Assembly (NCBI GenBank): GCA_023053575.1
Contig: JAKZAP010000004.1
Coordinates: forward strand, 5,189,572-5,253,571
Length of the DNA: 64,000 bases
Direction: 5' to 3'
From: Branchinecta lynchi
Lineage: Eukaryota; Arthropoda; Branchiopoda; Anostraca; Branchinectidae
Of the stretch, positions 10,536 to 21,114 are shown piece after piece. Below the pieces are notes generated by a model, which saw nothing but the letters and a program-made list of their open reading frames with translations, ran no database searches and had not been told where the DNA came from. A program made the position numbers and the translations under genes. The stretch's first letter is position 1, and every line of letters begins with the position of its first letter.

Positions 10536-11564
10536 CTGTAAACCTGTACATGGATTTAATTTATTTAGTACCGCTGACTATGTAATAAACAATGAATTGG
10601 TTGAAAAATTCAATATTGTTGGTATTACATCTAACGGTATGAAGTTGATTGAATAATCTGATGATTATTCTAGAACTGCAGCACGAAGTTATTTCTGGTA
10701 TAAAGATTATAATCAAGAAAAAGATATCAATCCTGTAAATAGTTTATTTACCATTTACAGGAAATGTATCTGATACAACTACACATAATGCAAATTACAA
10801 TAAAGGTTTTTGAAAAGAGATATAACAGAAATAAGAAATTAAATTAGTAAATATGTATTTACCATTATCAGAATTGTTTGGATTTTTGAAAGACAACAAA
10901 TGATTCTTCAGAGGACGCACAAAATATTTCTAAGAAGAATTAACGACAACAACATGATTATAAGAACTGGAAATACTAATTTGAAAGTAGTAATCGAGTA
11001 CTTATCCTGGAAAATCCCTATTGTAGGTTGTAGCTCCTAGTGAAATGGAAAAGGGATTGCCAAAGGATATAAAGCATAATCTGATCTGGGAAGTATGTAA
11101 TACTTATAAAAGTGGTGTTTGTCAAAATAAGTAACACACGTTTAGAATAATGAAAAGTATACTAAGCGATTAATGAATAATATGGTGTTTGATCATATGA
11201 CACAAAAATTAGAATTAATGGGGATAAATATCCTGAAGAACCACTAGAGTGTGATTCAGCGACGAGAAATGCAAATACTCGAATCTCTACAGTAGATTCA
11301 TACATATGCCGGGTTGTAATTAATTAGCGTTTGATACTGGTAGTGGTGTTAGTATAGAAGAATTTAAAGAAGTGTATCCACTATTCTGTTTCGACGTTTC
11401 CAAACACAGAATCAAGTATATTTAATGGAACAACTGCTGATATTGAAAAAAGTGTAACATTGAAAGAAGCTTATCCTGTAATACATAATGTTCACTGTGG
11501 TATATACTATGAAAGAAAAGCTACATTAGATATTACCAATAAAAAAATGTATTTGAGTTTGTGA
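10536..11564 (+). pseudogene. Polinton major capsid (double jelly-roll) remnant
   Basis: Blocks in changing frames: FSTADYVINNELVEKFNI (about 10555), AARSYFWYKDYNQEKDIN (about 10680), LPLSELFGFLKDNK (about 10860), then APSEMEKGLPKDIKHN (about 11033), MVFDHMTQKLEL, DKYPEEPLECDSATRNANT (about 11223), YPLFCFDVSKH (about 11377), and an end with NVHCGIYYERKATLDITN, stop at 11562-11564. This order matches the Polinton major capsid family. Deletions and at least five frame changes make it a pseudogene. The beginning is displaced by the foldback arm. Confidence 0.82.
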
Positions 11565-11706
11565 GTTTGGATTTTTATTTAATAAAATCATCCGCTAATA
11601 AACAGAGTCAACAAAGGAAGTCTTGAATACAATCAGGACAAGCAAATACAAGGATACAATAAAAAAAGGTTCACTAGTATTAAAAAAGAAATAAAACGTA
11701 GTTAAA

Positions 11707-11892
11707 ATGAGAATTGCTAAAACAAAATATGGTGATAAGTTTGTTATAGTAATTAATCATAATGAAAAACCATATGATTTGTTTACAGCTCAGAAATATA
11801 ATGCTATTGCTAATGAGTTGCTTTTAATGGAAAATTTAGTTCTGCAACCGATTGTACGGGTGAACAAGAATAAGAATCTTATGTTGATTTAG
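11707..11892 (+). CDS. Short intact frame at Polinton 3' side
   Basis: A 61-codon frame (MRIAKTKYGDKFVIVINHNE at the start, AQKYNAIANELLLMENL in the middle) that looks coding-like for this AT-rich element, downstream of the capsid. I do not recognise it. It may be a fragment of a longer Polinton gene, because readable sequence (NQDKQIQGYNKKRF) precedes it in another frame. Confidence 0.4.
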   Translation: MRIAKTKYGDKFVIVINHNEKPYDLFTAQKYNAIANELLLMENLVLQPIVRVNKNKNLMLI

Positions 11893-12060
11893 GAACTGTT
11901 TACTCAGTAATTTCTTATAGTAGTAGTTGATAGGATACCATTATTTCTTATAGTGTATCTTGTAGTAGTTTATAGGATACCGTGATTTTGTTATAGTATA
12001 TACTTATCAGTAGTTTATTGAGATTAAAGGATGATATTTTCATTTCTTGATACTTTTAAT
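11885..12060. repeat. Three diverged tandem units
   Basis: ATTTCTTATAGT followed by AGTAGTTKATAGGATACC recurs about three times between about 11908 and 12025. It may belong to the decayed right end of the Polinton. I see no matching inverted copy at the left. Confidence 0.5.
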
Positions 12061-12179
12061 GGTAATTATGAAAATAAAATCTTTGAAAAGGGGTGAATTT
12101 TACAGAAAAGTTTGTTAAAATTGATAAATTTCATTTAGTTTGGGGTTTGTTTATTGGGGGGTTGTGAATTGTGAGTGGA

Positions 12180-12285
12180 TTTCGATTACGTGTCTTTTTC
12201 TTTTTTTTTTGTATTTTCTTTCACTTAGTCGACTTTTTCAAAATGGCGGGTTATAAATAAATTATTGACTTACTTACTTTGAAGG
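12180..12285 (+). mobile_element. LINE 3' end with (ACTT)n-type tail
   Basis: CAAAATGGCGGGTTATAAAT followed by GACTTACTTACTT. The same arrangement (AAAATGGCGGGTATAAATAA then a TTACTTACTTAC tail) ends the segment at 37000-37345, so both are probably 3' termini of one non-LTR retrotransposon family. Confidence 0.6.
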
Positions 12286-13485
12286 GGGTACGGTAATTTT
12301 GTGATACGCCTCACAAACCAAATGAGTTCATAGGCCCTATAGAAAGTGGCCGGATTCGAAAACTTGCCCAGGATGTTCCATGTATCCATATCCTATAACG
12401 GTGTTGCAGGGGAGTCTTGGAAATGTAATTTAATACGCATAGAGACCGAAGGGATGGAGTGATTGGGATTAGGCATGGGCACTGTTCTATTTTTTTTGGG
12501 ATAGTTCACCTATAGTTTGCCCTGTACCAAGAAGTATCTTAAATATTTTTTCCTTGTACCGTACATATGCCTTTATTCGAGTCCTTTTCGTGGAACAAGA
12601 AATATCTTGGTCCAGAATTCCAGCTGCCTATAACCAATGAATCACACTTTCTCCCGATGGAAAATGAGTCATGGAAGTTTCTTTTGTCTTAACAACAAAT
12701 TTTGACATACCTTTCCAGTTGGATTGTTCGTCATAGTGATTGGTAATAAACTAAAGTTTACGGATCATACAAACTCAAAGTTAAGCAAGCTTCACTTCGT
12801 GTCGGTGGTTGGTGATGATGGTCATTTTTTCTTTGAGGGGTGTTCGCGAGGGATGCATGTTCAACCAGAATACAGAATAGCTTTTCCTCGGTGGTTTCTT
12901 TTGAGCATGGTCATACTAGGCTCCGCGGAGTTGTCGGCTGAATGTGAGTCTACTATTCTGCGAAAATCCGTGAAACGGAGGTTCATTTTCATCATCAAGT
13001 TGAACAAATCTCAACTTTTCCGTATAGAACTGATGTAGTGCCAAAAATACTGTCAGGAATTCCAGTCGCGAACCACCGATTCTGATCGTTTGTTTGCATC
13101 AGGAACCGGTGCGGATGTTTTGATGTCACTAAGCTAGTTTCAGCCTTTTTACTTTTTGAGTTAAAAGTATCAGTTTTTGAAATCACATTTACCATCGCTG
13201 CATAGATTATACGTCATATGAGTCCTTCTTTGTGATCACATGTTCGGTCTTAGCGAAAGTTCATTTATGAACACTCCACTCTTGTGGCCGCGATAGCCGG
13301 TTTTCTGTTCTCGGTTTTCAGCGTTTTATTTTGTTGTTCTTATCTCGTGAACCATGACAGATACTAATTTGAAACTTGGCGTACTTGTGGGTCTTGGGGT
13401 CTAATTGGGGTCCCGCCTCCCCCCGTACACTCTCGGTTCAAGGAGAATTGGTCACTATTCCCCCATTAACTACTGTTTTTTTTTT
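12286..13485. other. No supported gene; possible family 1 fragment at left
   Basis: About 12360-12475 (GGAAATGTAATTTAATACGC, ATAGAGACCGAAGGGATGG) resembles the family 1 copy near 61.55 kb (TAATACGCATAGGGACC). The rest, including a 104-codon plus frame at 12724-13038, shows no motif I recognise. Confidence 0.4.
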
Positions 13486-13930
13486 TTAAGTTTAACCAAA
13501 AAGGGCTGGGATAGGACAATCTAGTTACCCATCACTTATTCACTTAAATTAGCTTGAAGGGCCGCTGAAAGTGCGTTACTTCGTTGTTCCGCTATTCACG
13601 ATTAATCGATTTTCAAATAGTGGAATTTCCGTGTGATTTGTGGTACCTCTACGCGCTTGTATTTTTGTTGCACGCCTTACGAGACAGATTCGTGTTTTTT
13701 TTTTGTTCCGGCACTAAGCAATCTTCACCAATCTCACCACTGCCCACTAAAAAGCCGCGTTTGTGTACCGCGTAATAGTAGAATTTACGCTGTGGGGACG
13801 GTCGTACATATTCTGAACGTCATAACTAGGCAGATAGTGGAAAATAAAAATTCTCTTTGCAGAATCCAAGTAATTCAGTATATTTAACTAAATGACACAC
13901 AAATTAGTTGGCTTTTCTGTTAAATTTCAA
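13486..13930 (+). repeat. TTAA MITE family, copy A
   Basis: Starts TTAAGTTTAACCAAAAAGGG and ends GTTGGCTTTTCTGTTAAAT. Internal landmarks shared with copies B and D: CTAGTTACCCATCACTTATT, TCGATTTTCAAATAGTGGAA, CAATCTTCACCAATCTCACC and AAAGCCGCGTTTGTGT. No long frame of its own. Confidence 0.8.
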
Positions 13931-14597
13931 AGGCTTACCACCTTTTTGCGAATTACGTGCAACTGGGCCCGAATTGCCCAGAGTCCATTACGTGACCAAA
14001 TTGGCAAACTTACTAAGCATGACTAGTACTAAGGTGAAATTTGGAATGCGTGAATATCATTGTCTATATGGGTCTAGATGTATCTTTCGGTGATACACCC
14101 CCCCCCCCCCTCCAAACACTGGCAACTTGGCCCATATTGAACAATGAATTAAAAGTCAAGGGCGAATGGTTATTAGGCTGTTCGTACACAATATATGATA
14201 TACGTTTTACTTTTACACATCACGTTTGAGCGCTTGCGCTCTTGTTTAGATTGGACCCGAAGGCGGCTGTTGCCACGAAGGGTTGGAATGCTGCACCAGT
14301 AGTATCGATTTAGCTCGGTCGAATGTGATTCACCGTCAGCTTGGGCTGAATAAATATTTACGGTATCTGAAGTTCCCATTTTTTCACGATTTCGAATATA
14401 TAAGAAGAAATATTTAATTTGTTGCTGTTGTTCCTACTATTGCTTGATTCTTGCTCAGTATTTTTCATAGCCGTCATCACATCGACATTCCGCGTGGGTA
14501 ATGGTTAGGTTGACAAATGGCCTCTTTTGGAATGTGCCATCTTGAGTTAACTGATTTGTTGTACTGATAAGGCGGGTTGCCCCCATAAAACAGATTT
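13931..14597. other. Mixed repeat debris, no gene
   Basis: 14319-14360 (GTGATTCACCGTCAGCTTGG then GCTGAATAAATATTTA) is the outer end of a foldback-family copy, matching 35505-35533. A C-tract at 14098-14111 may belong to a family 1 fragment. Nothing else is assignable. Confidence 0.45.
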
Positions 14598-14775
14598 GGA
14601 AAAAACAGGAACAGGGCAAAACAGGACACACCAAAACGGAACAGAACAGGTGAAAAAAAAACACAGCTGGCTTCAAAACAGCTGTTCTGTTTATTTTGGG
14701 TCCCTGAAACAGAAAGCAGTAAACAGTAAAACAGGAGGAAAAAAACAGAAACAGAAACAGAAAACAGGAACAAGG
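14598..14775. repeat. AAACAG-rich low-complexity tract
   Basis: Imperfect repetition of AAACAG/GAACAG hexamers, most regular at 14735-14765. The 174-codon minus frame (14979-14455) runs through it and is low-complexity translation. Confidence 0.75.
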
Positions 14776-14789
14776 CCCAAGCCTAATTG

Positions 14790-14995
14790 GGATGAAACTT
14801 GAAGGTACCAATTTCATGGGACCTAGACAAGTAGTATGAGGCCCGAACTGGATCTGACATCCATGGGGTGAAGGTGGTGATGTGGGGTACCGGACCGGCA
14901 GGCCCACTGGAAATTTGTCAGAAATGCTACGGTTCGGATACTTGTTGGGTGGTAGACATAGATGCCAAACATATGCCATGTAGTCGTCGATAACC
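14790..14995 (-). repeat. Family 1 fragment
   Basis: GGTACCGGACCGGCAG, CTGGAAATTTGTCAGAAATG and ACTTGTTGGGTGGTAGACAT parallel the family 1 module with CCGGAAATCTTGTGAAACG and AACTTGGTGGGAAGAAC. Only about one module long; the orientation is uncertain. Confidence 0.45.
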
Positions 14996-15743
14996 TCTTC
15001 TTGCCATGTATCAATTATATTGGTTAAAGACGACAGTCATATGCTATCACGTTGTCAAACAGATATTCAGGAATAAATATAATGATTGGTTAATAGATTG
15101 ATATGATTGTACACTGTAAAGTAAAATACCCCTCTTTTTGTGAAATGTGTTGCAAATGACACGGATTCCGTTTGCCCAGCTTTACTTTCTGAGCTTTAGA
15201 AAAGGCATACATCGTCAGATCAGGTTGAAAGATAATGGACTTTGGTGGTACTTGTAAGAGTAAAGGCAACTTAATACATATAACGCTAGAAAAGGAAATT
15301 TATTTTCATTCGATTTTGCAACTGGAAAACTCTTCAAACAAAAACGTTACCCTGTTTTTTTTCTTACGAACTTCCGTCGCTGAATTCTATTGGCTCTCCT
15401 GTGCTACGATATGGTACTGAAGGCTCAAAATGACTCCTTTTCGTTTTAATTGAAGGCCTATATCTTGAAAAAAATTTAAAAAATCTGCCCACTTCAACGT
15501 TTTTACAAAAAGAGTTTCCGCTTGATGGCTAGTTTGTAACATTTTCTGTGAAACATTTTTGTAAATGAAACTGTTTTGAGAACTGTTTTAAGATCCGTTG
15601 AACAAAGTATAGGTTGCAAAACCGTGTCTACAATGAACGTTTATGGACCTTGAACCCTGAGTTCGAACTTTTTGCGGAGGCTATGTATTTGTCAATAGTT
15701 TCAGAAAACCCTACAATCGGAAACCACAATCGGAAAATTATGT
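14996..15743. other. No supported gene
   Basis: I see no motif, inverted repeat or coding stretch here that I can support. Frames up to about 60-98 codons occur but show no recognisable family. Confidence 0.4.
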
Positions 15744-15751
15744 GTCTCGAT

Positions 15752-16004
15752 CAGAGTCATTACCAGCCAAAATATTTCGGGGAAGGGGGGAAGGTAATTA
15801 CCGACTGGCTGGTCGTTTTACCGACTGTTTTAGCAGAGATACCGACAGTTTCTAAGAATAATGCATGTTTTGACGAAAAATCGACTGTTATCGACTGTTT
15901 TGAAGGTTGAAAACTTTGTTTTTGAATTGACTGTATCCGTTTGACTATTTCAGCAAATTGAATGGAAAATGTACCCCCCCCCCCCCCCATTCGTGGTGCC
16001 CCTG
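15752..16004. mobile_element. hAT-type MITE with perfect 8-bp target duplication
   Basis: GTCTCGAT is present at 15744-15751 and 16005-16012, directly flanking the element. The ends are CAGAGTCATTACCAG and, on the other strand, CAGGGGCACCACGAA, the CAG-start inverted ends usual in hAT elements. Each end is followed by a G-tract on its own strand. Inside, CGACTGTTTT-like motifs repeat several times (15800-15905). No transposase. Confidence 0.82.
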
Positions 16005-16261
16005 GTCTCGATTCTTGTTCTTGTTATCGCTTTGCTTTTAACCTTTACAACATCACTTTGATATTCATGTTTTAATGGGATATGGGGTAAATAGATAAAA
16101 GTCATGAGGTAAAAGCCAAAAAAAGAGCGTAGCTTGGTCGGCAACCAAGGTCATTCAATAAGAAATAATTTATATATAATTTAGGGAAACATAAAAACCG
16201 TAAAAAACGGTCGAAGTGATCAAACTTTTCCAAAAAACAGAAAAGCGCATAAACGAAATGA

Positions 16262-16830
16262 CTTAACACTGTGAGATACGGGACTTCCTAAAAGTGTATT
16301 CTTGCCGTTCCCCGAGGACTCCTCGGGAAACAGAAGGGAACGGCGAGAATAGAGGGAGTCACTCCACGCGGACTCTGCCTTGGAAAACAACCAGAACACG
16401 GAGAATGCTTCTAAAATGGATTTTGTTAAAAAAAAAAGAATGTGCAGTTGACGAAAGTACTGGATCCACTTTATTTTGGGTTTTGTTTATTCTGATTCTT
16501 TTTATTAATATTACATTGCACCAACACTGGCAAAAATTGATTCCCCTCCGAATATGAAAGGGAGTCCTTTTTGATGATGGTGTATAATCAAAGCATTCCC
16601 TGCCCGTGGGGACTCGGGGGAATAGTGGGAGTGATTCCCCGGGACAAACAAAAACACGACTACTGTGAACCTGCAATTGGCTGGAAAAGGTATCCTAACT
16701 CTTTTTTGATCGTGTGGTTACATTTTTCGCATAGGTGTTTGAATAGATATTACAGCTTAAAGTCTTCAAACCCTTATTACAAAAGCGAATTATGCTTTCT
16801 ATTGGTTGGTTTTGCATAAAGCGTCATAGC
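16262..16830. repeat. Diverged inverted-repeat element related to 26804-27358
   Basis: CTTAACACTGTGAGATACGG at the left resembles the start of the 26.8-kb element, and TTATTACAAAAGCGAATTATG with GCATAAAGCGTCA near 16775-16825 matches its interior (TATTACAAAAACGAATC, GCATAAAGCGTCA). A GC-rich segment inside (16300-16400 and 16600-16660) has weak mirror similarity. Right border unclear. Confidence 0.4.
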
Positions 16831-16898
16831 CAATCAAAATTAGACGAGACTAATTTTTTCTTAAAAAAATCCATTAACGTCTTACATTCACAACTCTG

Positions 16899-17087
16899 TT
16901 AAAAAAATATTATTGAAGTTGGCAACGTTTCTACCATTAACAGGCTCATAATTGTCACCATACGCCGATAAGTATCTGTAAGCACGGAAATCAAAATCAA
17001 AAGTCCTTTACCTCCCGCTGTTAAACTCATTTTGTTAGCTCCCTTCCATGAAAGAAAATTCCGTTTTCTTCTTGTTCGTCGCCCCAT
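16899..17087 (-). CDS. Possible first exon or short gene, minus strand
   Basis: A 62-codon frame starting MGRRTRRKRNFLSWKGANK, a strongly basic start, 40 bases from a divergent plus-strand ATG. A donor-like AG|GTAAAG and acceptor-like TTACAG|AT in the frame would allow a 36-base intron leading into YLSAYGDNYEPVNGRN, which looks more protein-like than the unspliced frame. I recognise no family. Speculative. Confidence 0.25.
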   Translation of the reverse strand: MGRRTRRKRNFLSWKGANKMSLTAGGKGLLILISVLTDTYRRMVTIMSLLMVETLPTSIIFF

Positions 17088-17127
17088 CTTTCAAACTGAA
17101 AAGTGCGCGAATTGTGACTCATCACTA

Positions 17128-17197
17128 TGGATGAGTTAGTCACATCATTATATACATTTGTTGAAAAGGATAAAGAAGTTCTGGAGTTCTGCCAGAG
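17128..17197 (+). CDS. Possible first coding exon, plus strand
   Basis: ATG at 17128 opens MDELVTSLYTFVEKDKEVLE, continues FCQ and meets a strong donor AGA|GTAAGT at about 17197-17203. The segment has balanced codon use and an acidic helix-like sequence. No following exon was identified, and the protein is not one I recognise. The divergent arrangement with the minus-strand start at 17087 could mean a shared promoter. Confidence 0.3.
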
Positions 17198-17234
17198 TAA
17201 GTAAATAATTTAATCTCTGTTTTTGTTTTCCTTG

Positions 17235-17325
17235 TTAGCCTGTTTCAGACCAACTGGATGCTCCTAAGCTTTTCTTGGTTAGCCTGTCTCAGACCAGCTG
17301 AATGCTCATAAGCTACAATCCTATT
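17235..17325. repeat. Two tandem ~43-bp units
   Basis: TTAGCCTGTTTCAGACCAAC plus TGGATGCTCCTAAGCTT is repeated as TTAGCCTGTCTCAGACCAGC plus TGAATGCTCATAAGCT immediately downstream. Confidence 0.7.
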
Positions 17326-17474
17326 TGCATAAGCTTAGTGAAGAAATGATTTCTTAATTCCCTTAATTAATTTCTTTTGATAATTCTATGAATAACTTCT
17401 GAACTCTTTCCAATACCAATCTGATTAATACCAATCAGTTTTACTTTCACCCAGTCTAGTACACTAGCCCTGCA

Positions 17475-17975
17475 CTAGCCCCTTTTCAGGCACGGTGCTC
17501 AAACTTCTACAGGAGTGTTGCATGAAGCTGCCCTTACTATGGCACCGCCCACCCCCCCCAATTGGCCATGGTACATGATCCTGCCACCTTGGATCATGAA
17601 GCTGCCACCCCCAGAAAAATCATGCAAATTCCAAGAAAACAGCAATTTTTGTTATTTGCAAAAGGTCACCTCTCTGACCAAACAGCTGGCCTCTAACTTC
17701 ACCATGTAGCAAAATACTATTTTTAGCAAAGTGGGCGACTTCATGATCACTTGGGTGCCTATATTCTTTCGTGTTTTCCAGCTTAGCCTTGAACAATTTC
17801 AAGTAAACTATGGTACCAGCAGAAAGTGAAGGTTCTAAGCTTCCTTTCAGGATACTCCACTGAATTTTATCTCAACTTTTACTCTTTTTCCCTAAGTCAT
17901 TTCCCAAAAATAGGAGTTTAGGGTGGCGGCTTCACGCAGCACTCCTGTAGGCTGTAGCACCATGCCTGGGTGCTA
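17475..17975. mobile_element. MITE with ~55-bp inverted ends
   Basis: Left end CTAGCCCCTTTTCAGGCACG then GTGCTC, CTACAGGAGTGTTGCATGAA and GCTGCC. The right end on the other strand reads CTAGCACCCAGGCATGGTGC, then CTACAGGAGTGCTGCGTGAA and GCCGCC. Arms of about 55 bp, interior about 390 bp without transposase. Target duplication not evident. Confidence 0.75.
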
Positions 17976-18199
17976 GACGTTCAAGCACTGTACCTTGGAT
18001 TTCCTGTATGGTGCATGGATTTCATGGATTGTAAGGACTGTGGTTATAAATTCTACAGTGAGTTGTTTCTAGAGAAACATTAGTGATAGAGTGGTGATAG
18101 ATGTTTCGGTCATGGGGAGATTGATCGAGATACGCTTTTCTGCCTTTTTTTGTCAGAGAAGATTTTGTATAGTAGTTTTGTAAGTCAAGCTTGGATGTC

Positions 18200-18870
18200 C
18201 ACATCCAGTTGGTTCATCCTTCTGATACTGTGAATTCCCTGTTGTCTTGTCTTGGGTTTTTTAATCCTACTTCATCTTCTGACACTGGATCCCTTCCTGA
18301 ACCTTTACCTATCCCTCAGCCTCCCATACCTGTCCCATACCACCTCAATTTCCAATTTTTGTTGTTATTGATACTGATATTGGAGGAAATGTTTGTTCCT
18401 ATTTTCCTGATGTGACAGTTGAGCGGGAAGAAGCAAAGCTTTTCCTTAGGCTTCAATATCTCCACACTGTCAGCAAGAAGGCTTCTGATGAAATTATTGC
18501 TGGAATTCAGAAACTTCAACCTTTATATCAAGCACATTGTTCTGGTTCTGACCCAGAAGTTTATGTTTATGTTCCATTTGAGAGGCTGGACTCAAAGGAT
18601 AAGAGAATTGTTTTTTACCATTGCAACCTACATCTACCAACAGTTTGACCATATTGCTTTACAAAAGAGTATTTTCAAGTGGAAAAGAAGAAATAAGATA
18701 ATGCTGTGGGTACAGAGTATAATTACATGAACATCTGAATGCTATGATGGGAGATCCTGAAATATTATCCTTTCAAGGAAAGAAGTACAAGGTTTCAAAT
18801 ACTGTCAGTTATACTGATGCTCCATCTAAAAAGAATTTGTGTTGTACTGCGTTAAGTTGTGCTCTCTAAT
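18200..18870 (+). pseudogene. Decayed ORF, possibly transposon-derived
   Basis: A readable protein crosses frames: TSSSDTGSLPEPLPIPQPPI, then VVIDTDIGGNVCSYFPDV, EREEAKLFLRLQYLHTVSKK, ASDEIIAGIQKLQPLYQ, VYVYVPFERLDSKDKRIVFY and finally KYKVSNTVSYTDAPSKKN. The LFLRLQ...VSxxASDEIIxGI pattern reminds me of frames attached to animal DNA transposons (L-L-R-L-Q-type helices), but I cannot name the family. At least two frameshifts. Confidence 0.4.
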
Positions 18871-18928
18871 TTGTTGTTGATAAGTCTCAAGTTATCAATT
18901 CGCCTTAATCTGGCTCAGCATTCAAAGT

Positions 18929-19156
18929 GGACTAGATTCTGTTAGTCCCCCATTGTCTCAAAATCAACACTTCTGTGTGTCTATAGACATAGCCTACTTA
19001 TAAGTCGGGTCTATAGGGTAATGGGTAAATTACATTTTCTATACTACCTGCAGGGAGCAGATTCCAGATTTTCTACTCGTCAACCTGAGAGCTATTTTAC
19101 TGTGTCTTTCAGATGTGCTGACGGTGAGACATAGGGGGAATAATAGAAACTAGTCC
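18929..19156. mobile_element. 228-bp MITE with ~45-bp inverted ends
   Basis: Left GGACTAGATTCTGTTAGTCC then CCCATTGTCTCA and CAACACTTCTG. The right end on the other strand is GGACTAGTTTCTATTATTCC then CCCTATGTCTCAC and CAGCACATCTG. No coding capacity. Confidence 0.82.
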
Positions 19157-19447
19157 GCTTGGAAGTGGAAGTACTTACTGTGTTTTTTTTCTTGTTGTTT
19201 TATTTGTGCCATGATTTTAACTCGATGTGATGTACTATGATTTTTTTTCCCTTTTCAAAACCAATTTGACCTCAATCTTTATGCTTATAAGCTTACTGTC
19301 ATTATTTTTTTGATGAATTATTTCGAAGATTACTGTGATTGTTTTCTTGATGCCTTATTTACGAGTTTCCAAAGCGTCCAAAGTTATATGTAATTATTAA
19401 ATCCATGGTTTCTTGAATAGCTCAGTTCTTATGTCACTTGCAGCTTT

Positions 19448-20944
19448 GCTCAAGTGCCATATACAGATCACTTTTCGGTCTGTTGGTCGATCGGTCTGTC
19501 GGTTCACTGTTCTCGAATTAGGATACTTCCAGAAACGTTAGGACGATGAAACTTGGCAGGCATATAAGGGACCCAACCAAACTAACTTGGAAATAGTCAC
19601 TTCCCCAATCCGACCACCGAGGGGGGAGTGGAGGGATGGAGAATCCGGAATGTTGAGTCTGTAACTTTCGAACGGGTTATCGGATCTTAATGAAACTTTA
19701 CATAGAATCTCGTGTCTCAGATCTCCCACTTCGAGTCCTAAATGGATCCGATGAATGTGGGGGGGGGGGGTCGGAGGGGAGAACCGGAAATCTTGTGACA
19801 CGATTAGAATGGAGCGATTGGGATGAAACTTGGTGGGAAGAACAAGCACACGCCCTAGATACATCAGAGACGGAACCGGACCGGATTCGGACCCTTGGAG
19901 GGGGGGGGGGCTAAGATGATGAAAATTGGCCTTGACGATTTGAGGCTTTAGATGATTGGCTTAGGAATAGTCAGTTTCCCGATCTGACCATCGTGGGGAG
20001 GGGGAGGTATGAAGAATCGGGAGTCTTGAGGCATGTATAACTTTCGAATGGGTGATCGGATCTAGATGAAACTTGATATTTGAAAAGCCTCGTATCTCAA
20101 ATTTCCGAGATCAGTTCCGACCAGATCCCACGAATGTGGGGTGGGGGTGGTTGGAGGGGAGAACCGGAAATCTTGTGACACCCTTAGAGTGGAGCGATGA
20201 AACTTGGCGGGAAGAGCAAGCACAAGCCATAGATACGTCACAGTACCGGACCAGATTCGGGCACCTTTGGGGGAGTTGTAGGGGTTGTGGGTCCGAAATT
20301 CCTGTCATCGCGAGTTAAGCTACTTCCAGATCTGCAAGGACGATGAAACTCGACTTGAACATCAGAGACTTCACAAGATTGGCTTAGAAATTGTCATTTC
20401 TGAGATTCGACCATCCCTTAAAGTACTATTAAAGCAAAATATACTTTCACGATCCCCATCATCCCATGGTCGTTTATGTCTCAAGGATTTTGCTAAGAGA
20501 TGAATTTTTAGCACCCTTAAATTACGTATCTTACCAACAATATAACAAATACTTTTGACCAAATGATATAATTATATTCATGACCCCCAAGGGCCCACGA
20601 TCCGTTTTGCCTCAAGGGTTTTGTGATGTCCTTAAAGTACAAACAATTATTTTGAGCAAAATACATATTTTCATGATTTCGATGAGCTTATCATCATTTG
20701 TGCAAGAGTGTTCGTAACGGATGAATAATCTAGCGCCCTTAAAGCGAGCATCATCACAGCCAAATGCAAAAATAGAATAATTTTTTTGAACGATCCATTC
20801 TCACGATTTCAAAGGACCATGATCATTCTTATCTCAAGGGGATTGCTTACAAATGAACACAACTAACCCACGAATTGTCAAATTCCTATCTTCATCCTCT
20901 GATACAGCCTTGCAAGTGCCATATGAGCTTCTAGCTCTTGTCTT
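19448..20944 (+). mobile_element. Family 1 modular repeat, copy 2
   Basis: Opens with CTCAAGTGCCATATACAGAT and a GGTCTGTCGG-rich microsatellite. It then runs through modules A-B-C-A-B-C-A: A contains GGACGATGAAACTTGGCAGG, B contains TTTCGAACGGGTTATCGG and an ATGAAACTT, C contains CGGAAATCTTGTGACACG and GATGAAACTTGGTGGGAAGA. After a less G-rich tail it closes with CAAGTGCCATATGAGCTTCT and AGCTCTTGTC. G-tracts of 9-10 occur after the C and B modules. Open frames at 19690-19914 and 20073-20318 translate modules and are not genes. Confidence 0.82.
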
Positions 20945-21114
20945 CTAAACTCTTAATGAATAAAATATTAGCTTATAAAGTTATTATTTTTGACTATACA
21001 TGTATATAAATGGTAATGGTGATAGGGATAGGAGAATTTTTGTGAGATTGCCTTTTCAGAAAACTCACGTGTTTTCAAACGCGGTTGTCAGACGTTTGCA
21101 TCGGTCATTGAATT

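Larger units (their letters stand above)
1120..12060 (+). mobile_element. Degenerate Polinton/Maverick DNA transposon
   Basis: An AT-rich block with remnants, all on the plus strand, of the diagnostic Polinton gene set: protein-primed family B DNA polymerase, FtsK/A32-like packaging ATPase, adenain-like cysteine protease, retroviral-type integrase, penton-like minor capsid and double-jelly-roll major capsid. Every large gene is broken by stops and frameshifts and parts are missing, so the element is dead. It has been invaded by a family 1 repeat (1540-3075), a TTAA MITE (4898-5239), a 76-bp foldback fragment (7440-7515) and a foldback arm (10376-10535). I could not find the long terminal inverted repeats or 6-bp target duplication expected of Polintons, so both ends are approximate. 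Confidence 0.88.

Noticed and set aside
14455..14979. 174-codon minus frame as a membrane protein
   Set aside because: Its hydrophobic FLFLFFSS-like middle is the translation of an AAACAG low-complexity tract.
17128..17197. LEFCQ in the plus-strand exon candidate as a piece of the guanylate cyclase heme domain
   Set aside because: The family has an E-F-C-Q word, but this is on the opposite strand and far from the other exons, and the surrounding residues do not fit.
19690..20318. Two plus-strand open frames (74 and 81 codons) with similar proteins as a duplicated gene
   Set aside because: They translate family 1 modules; the similarity is that of the DNA repeat and frames are not conserved in other copies.
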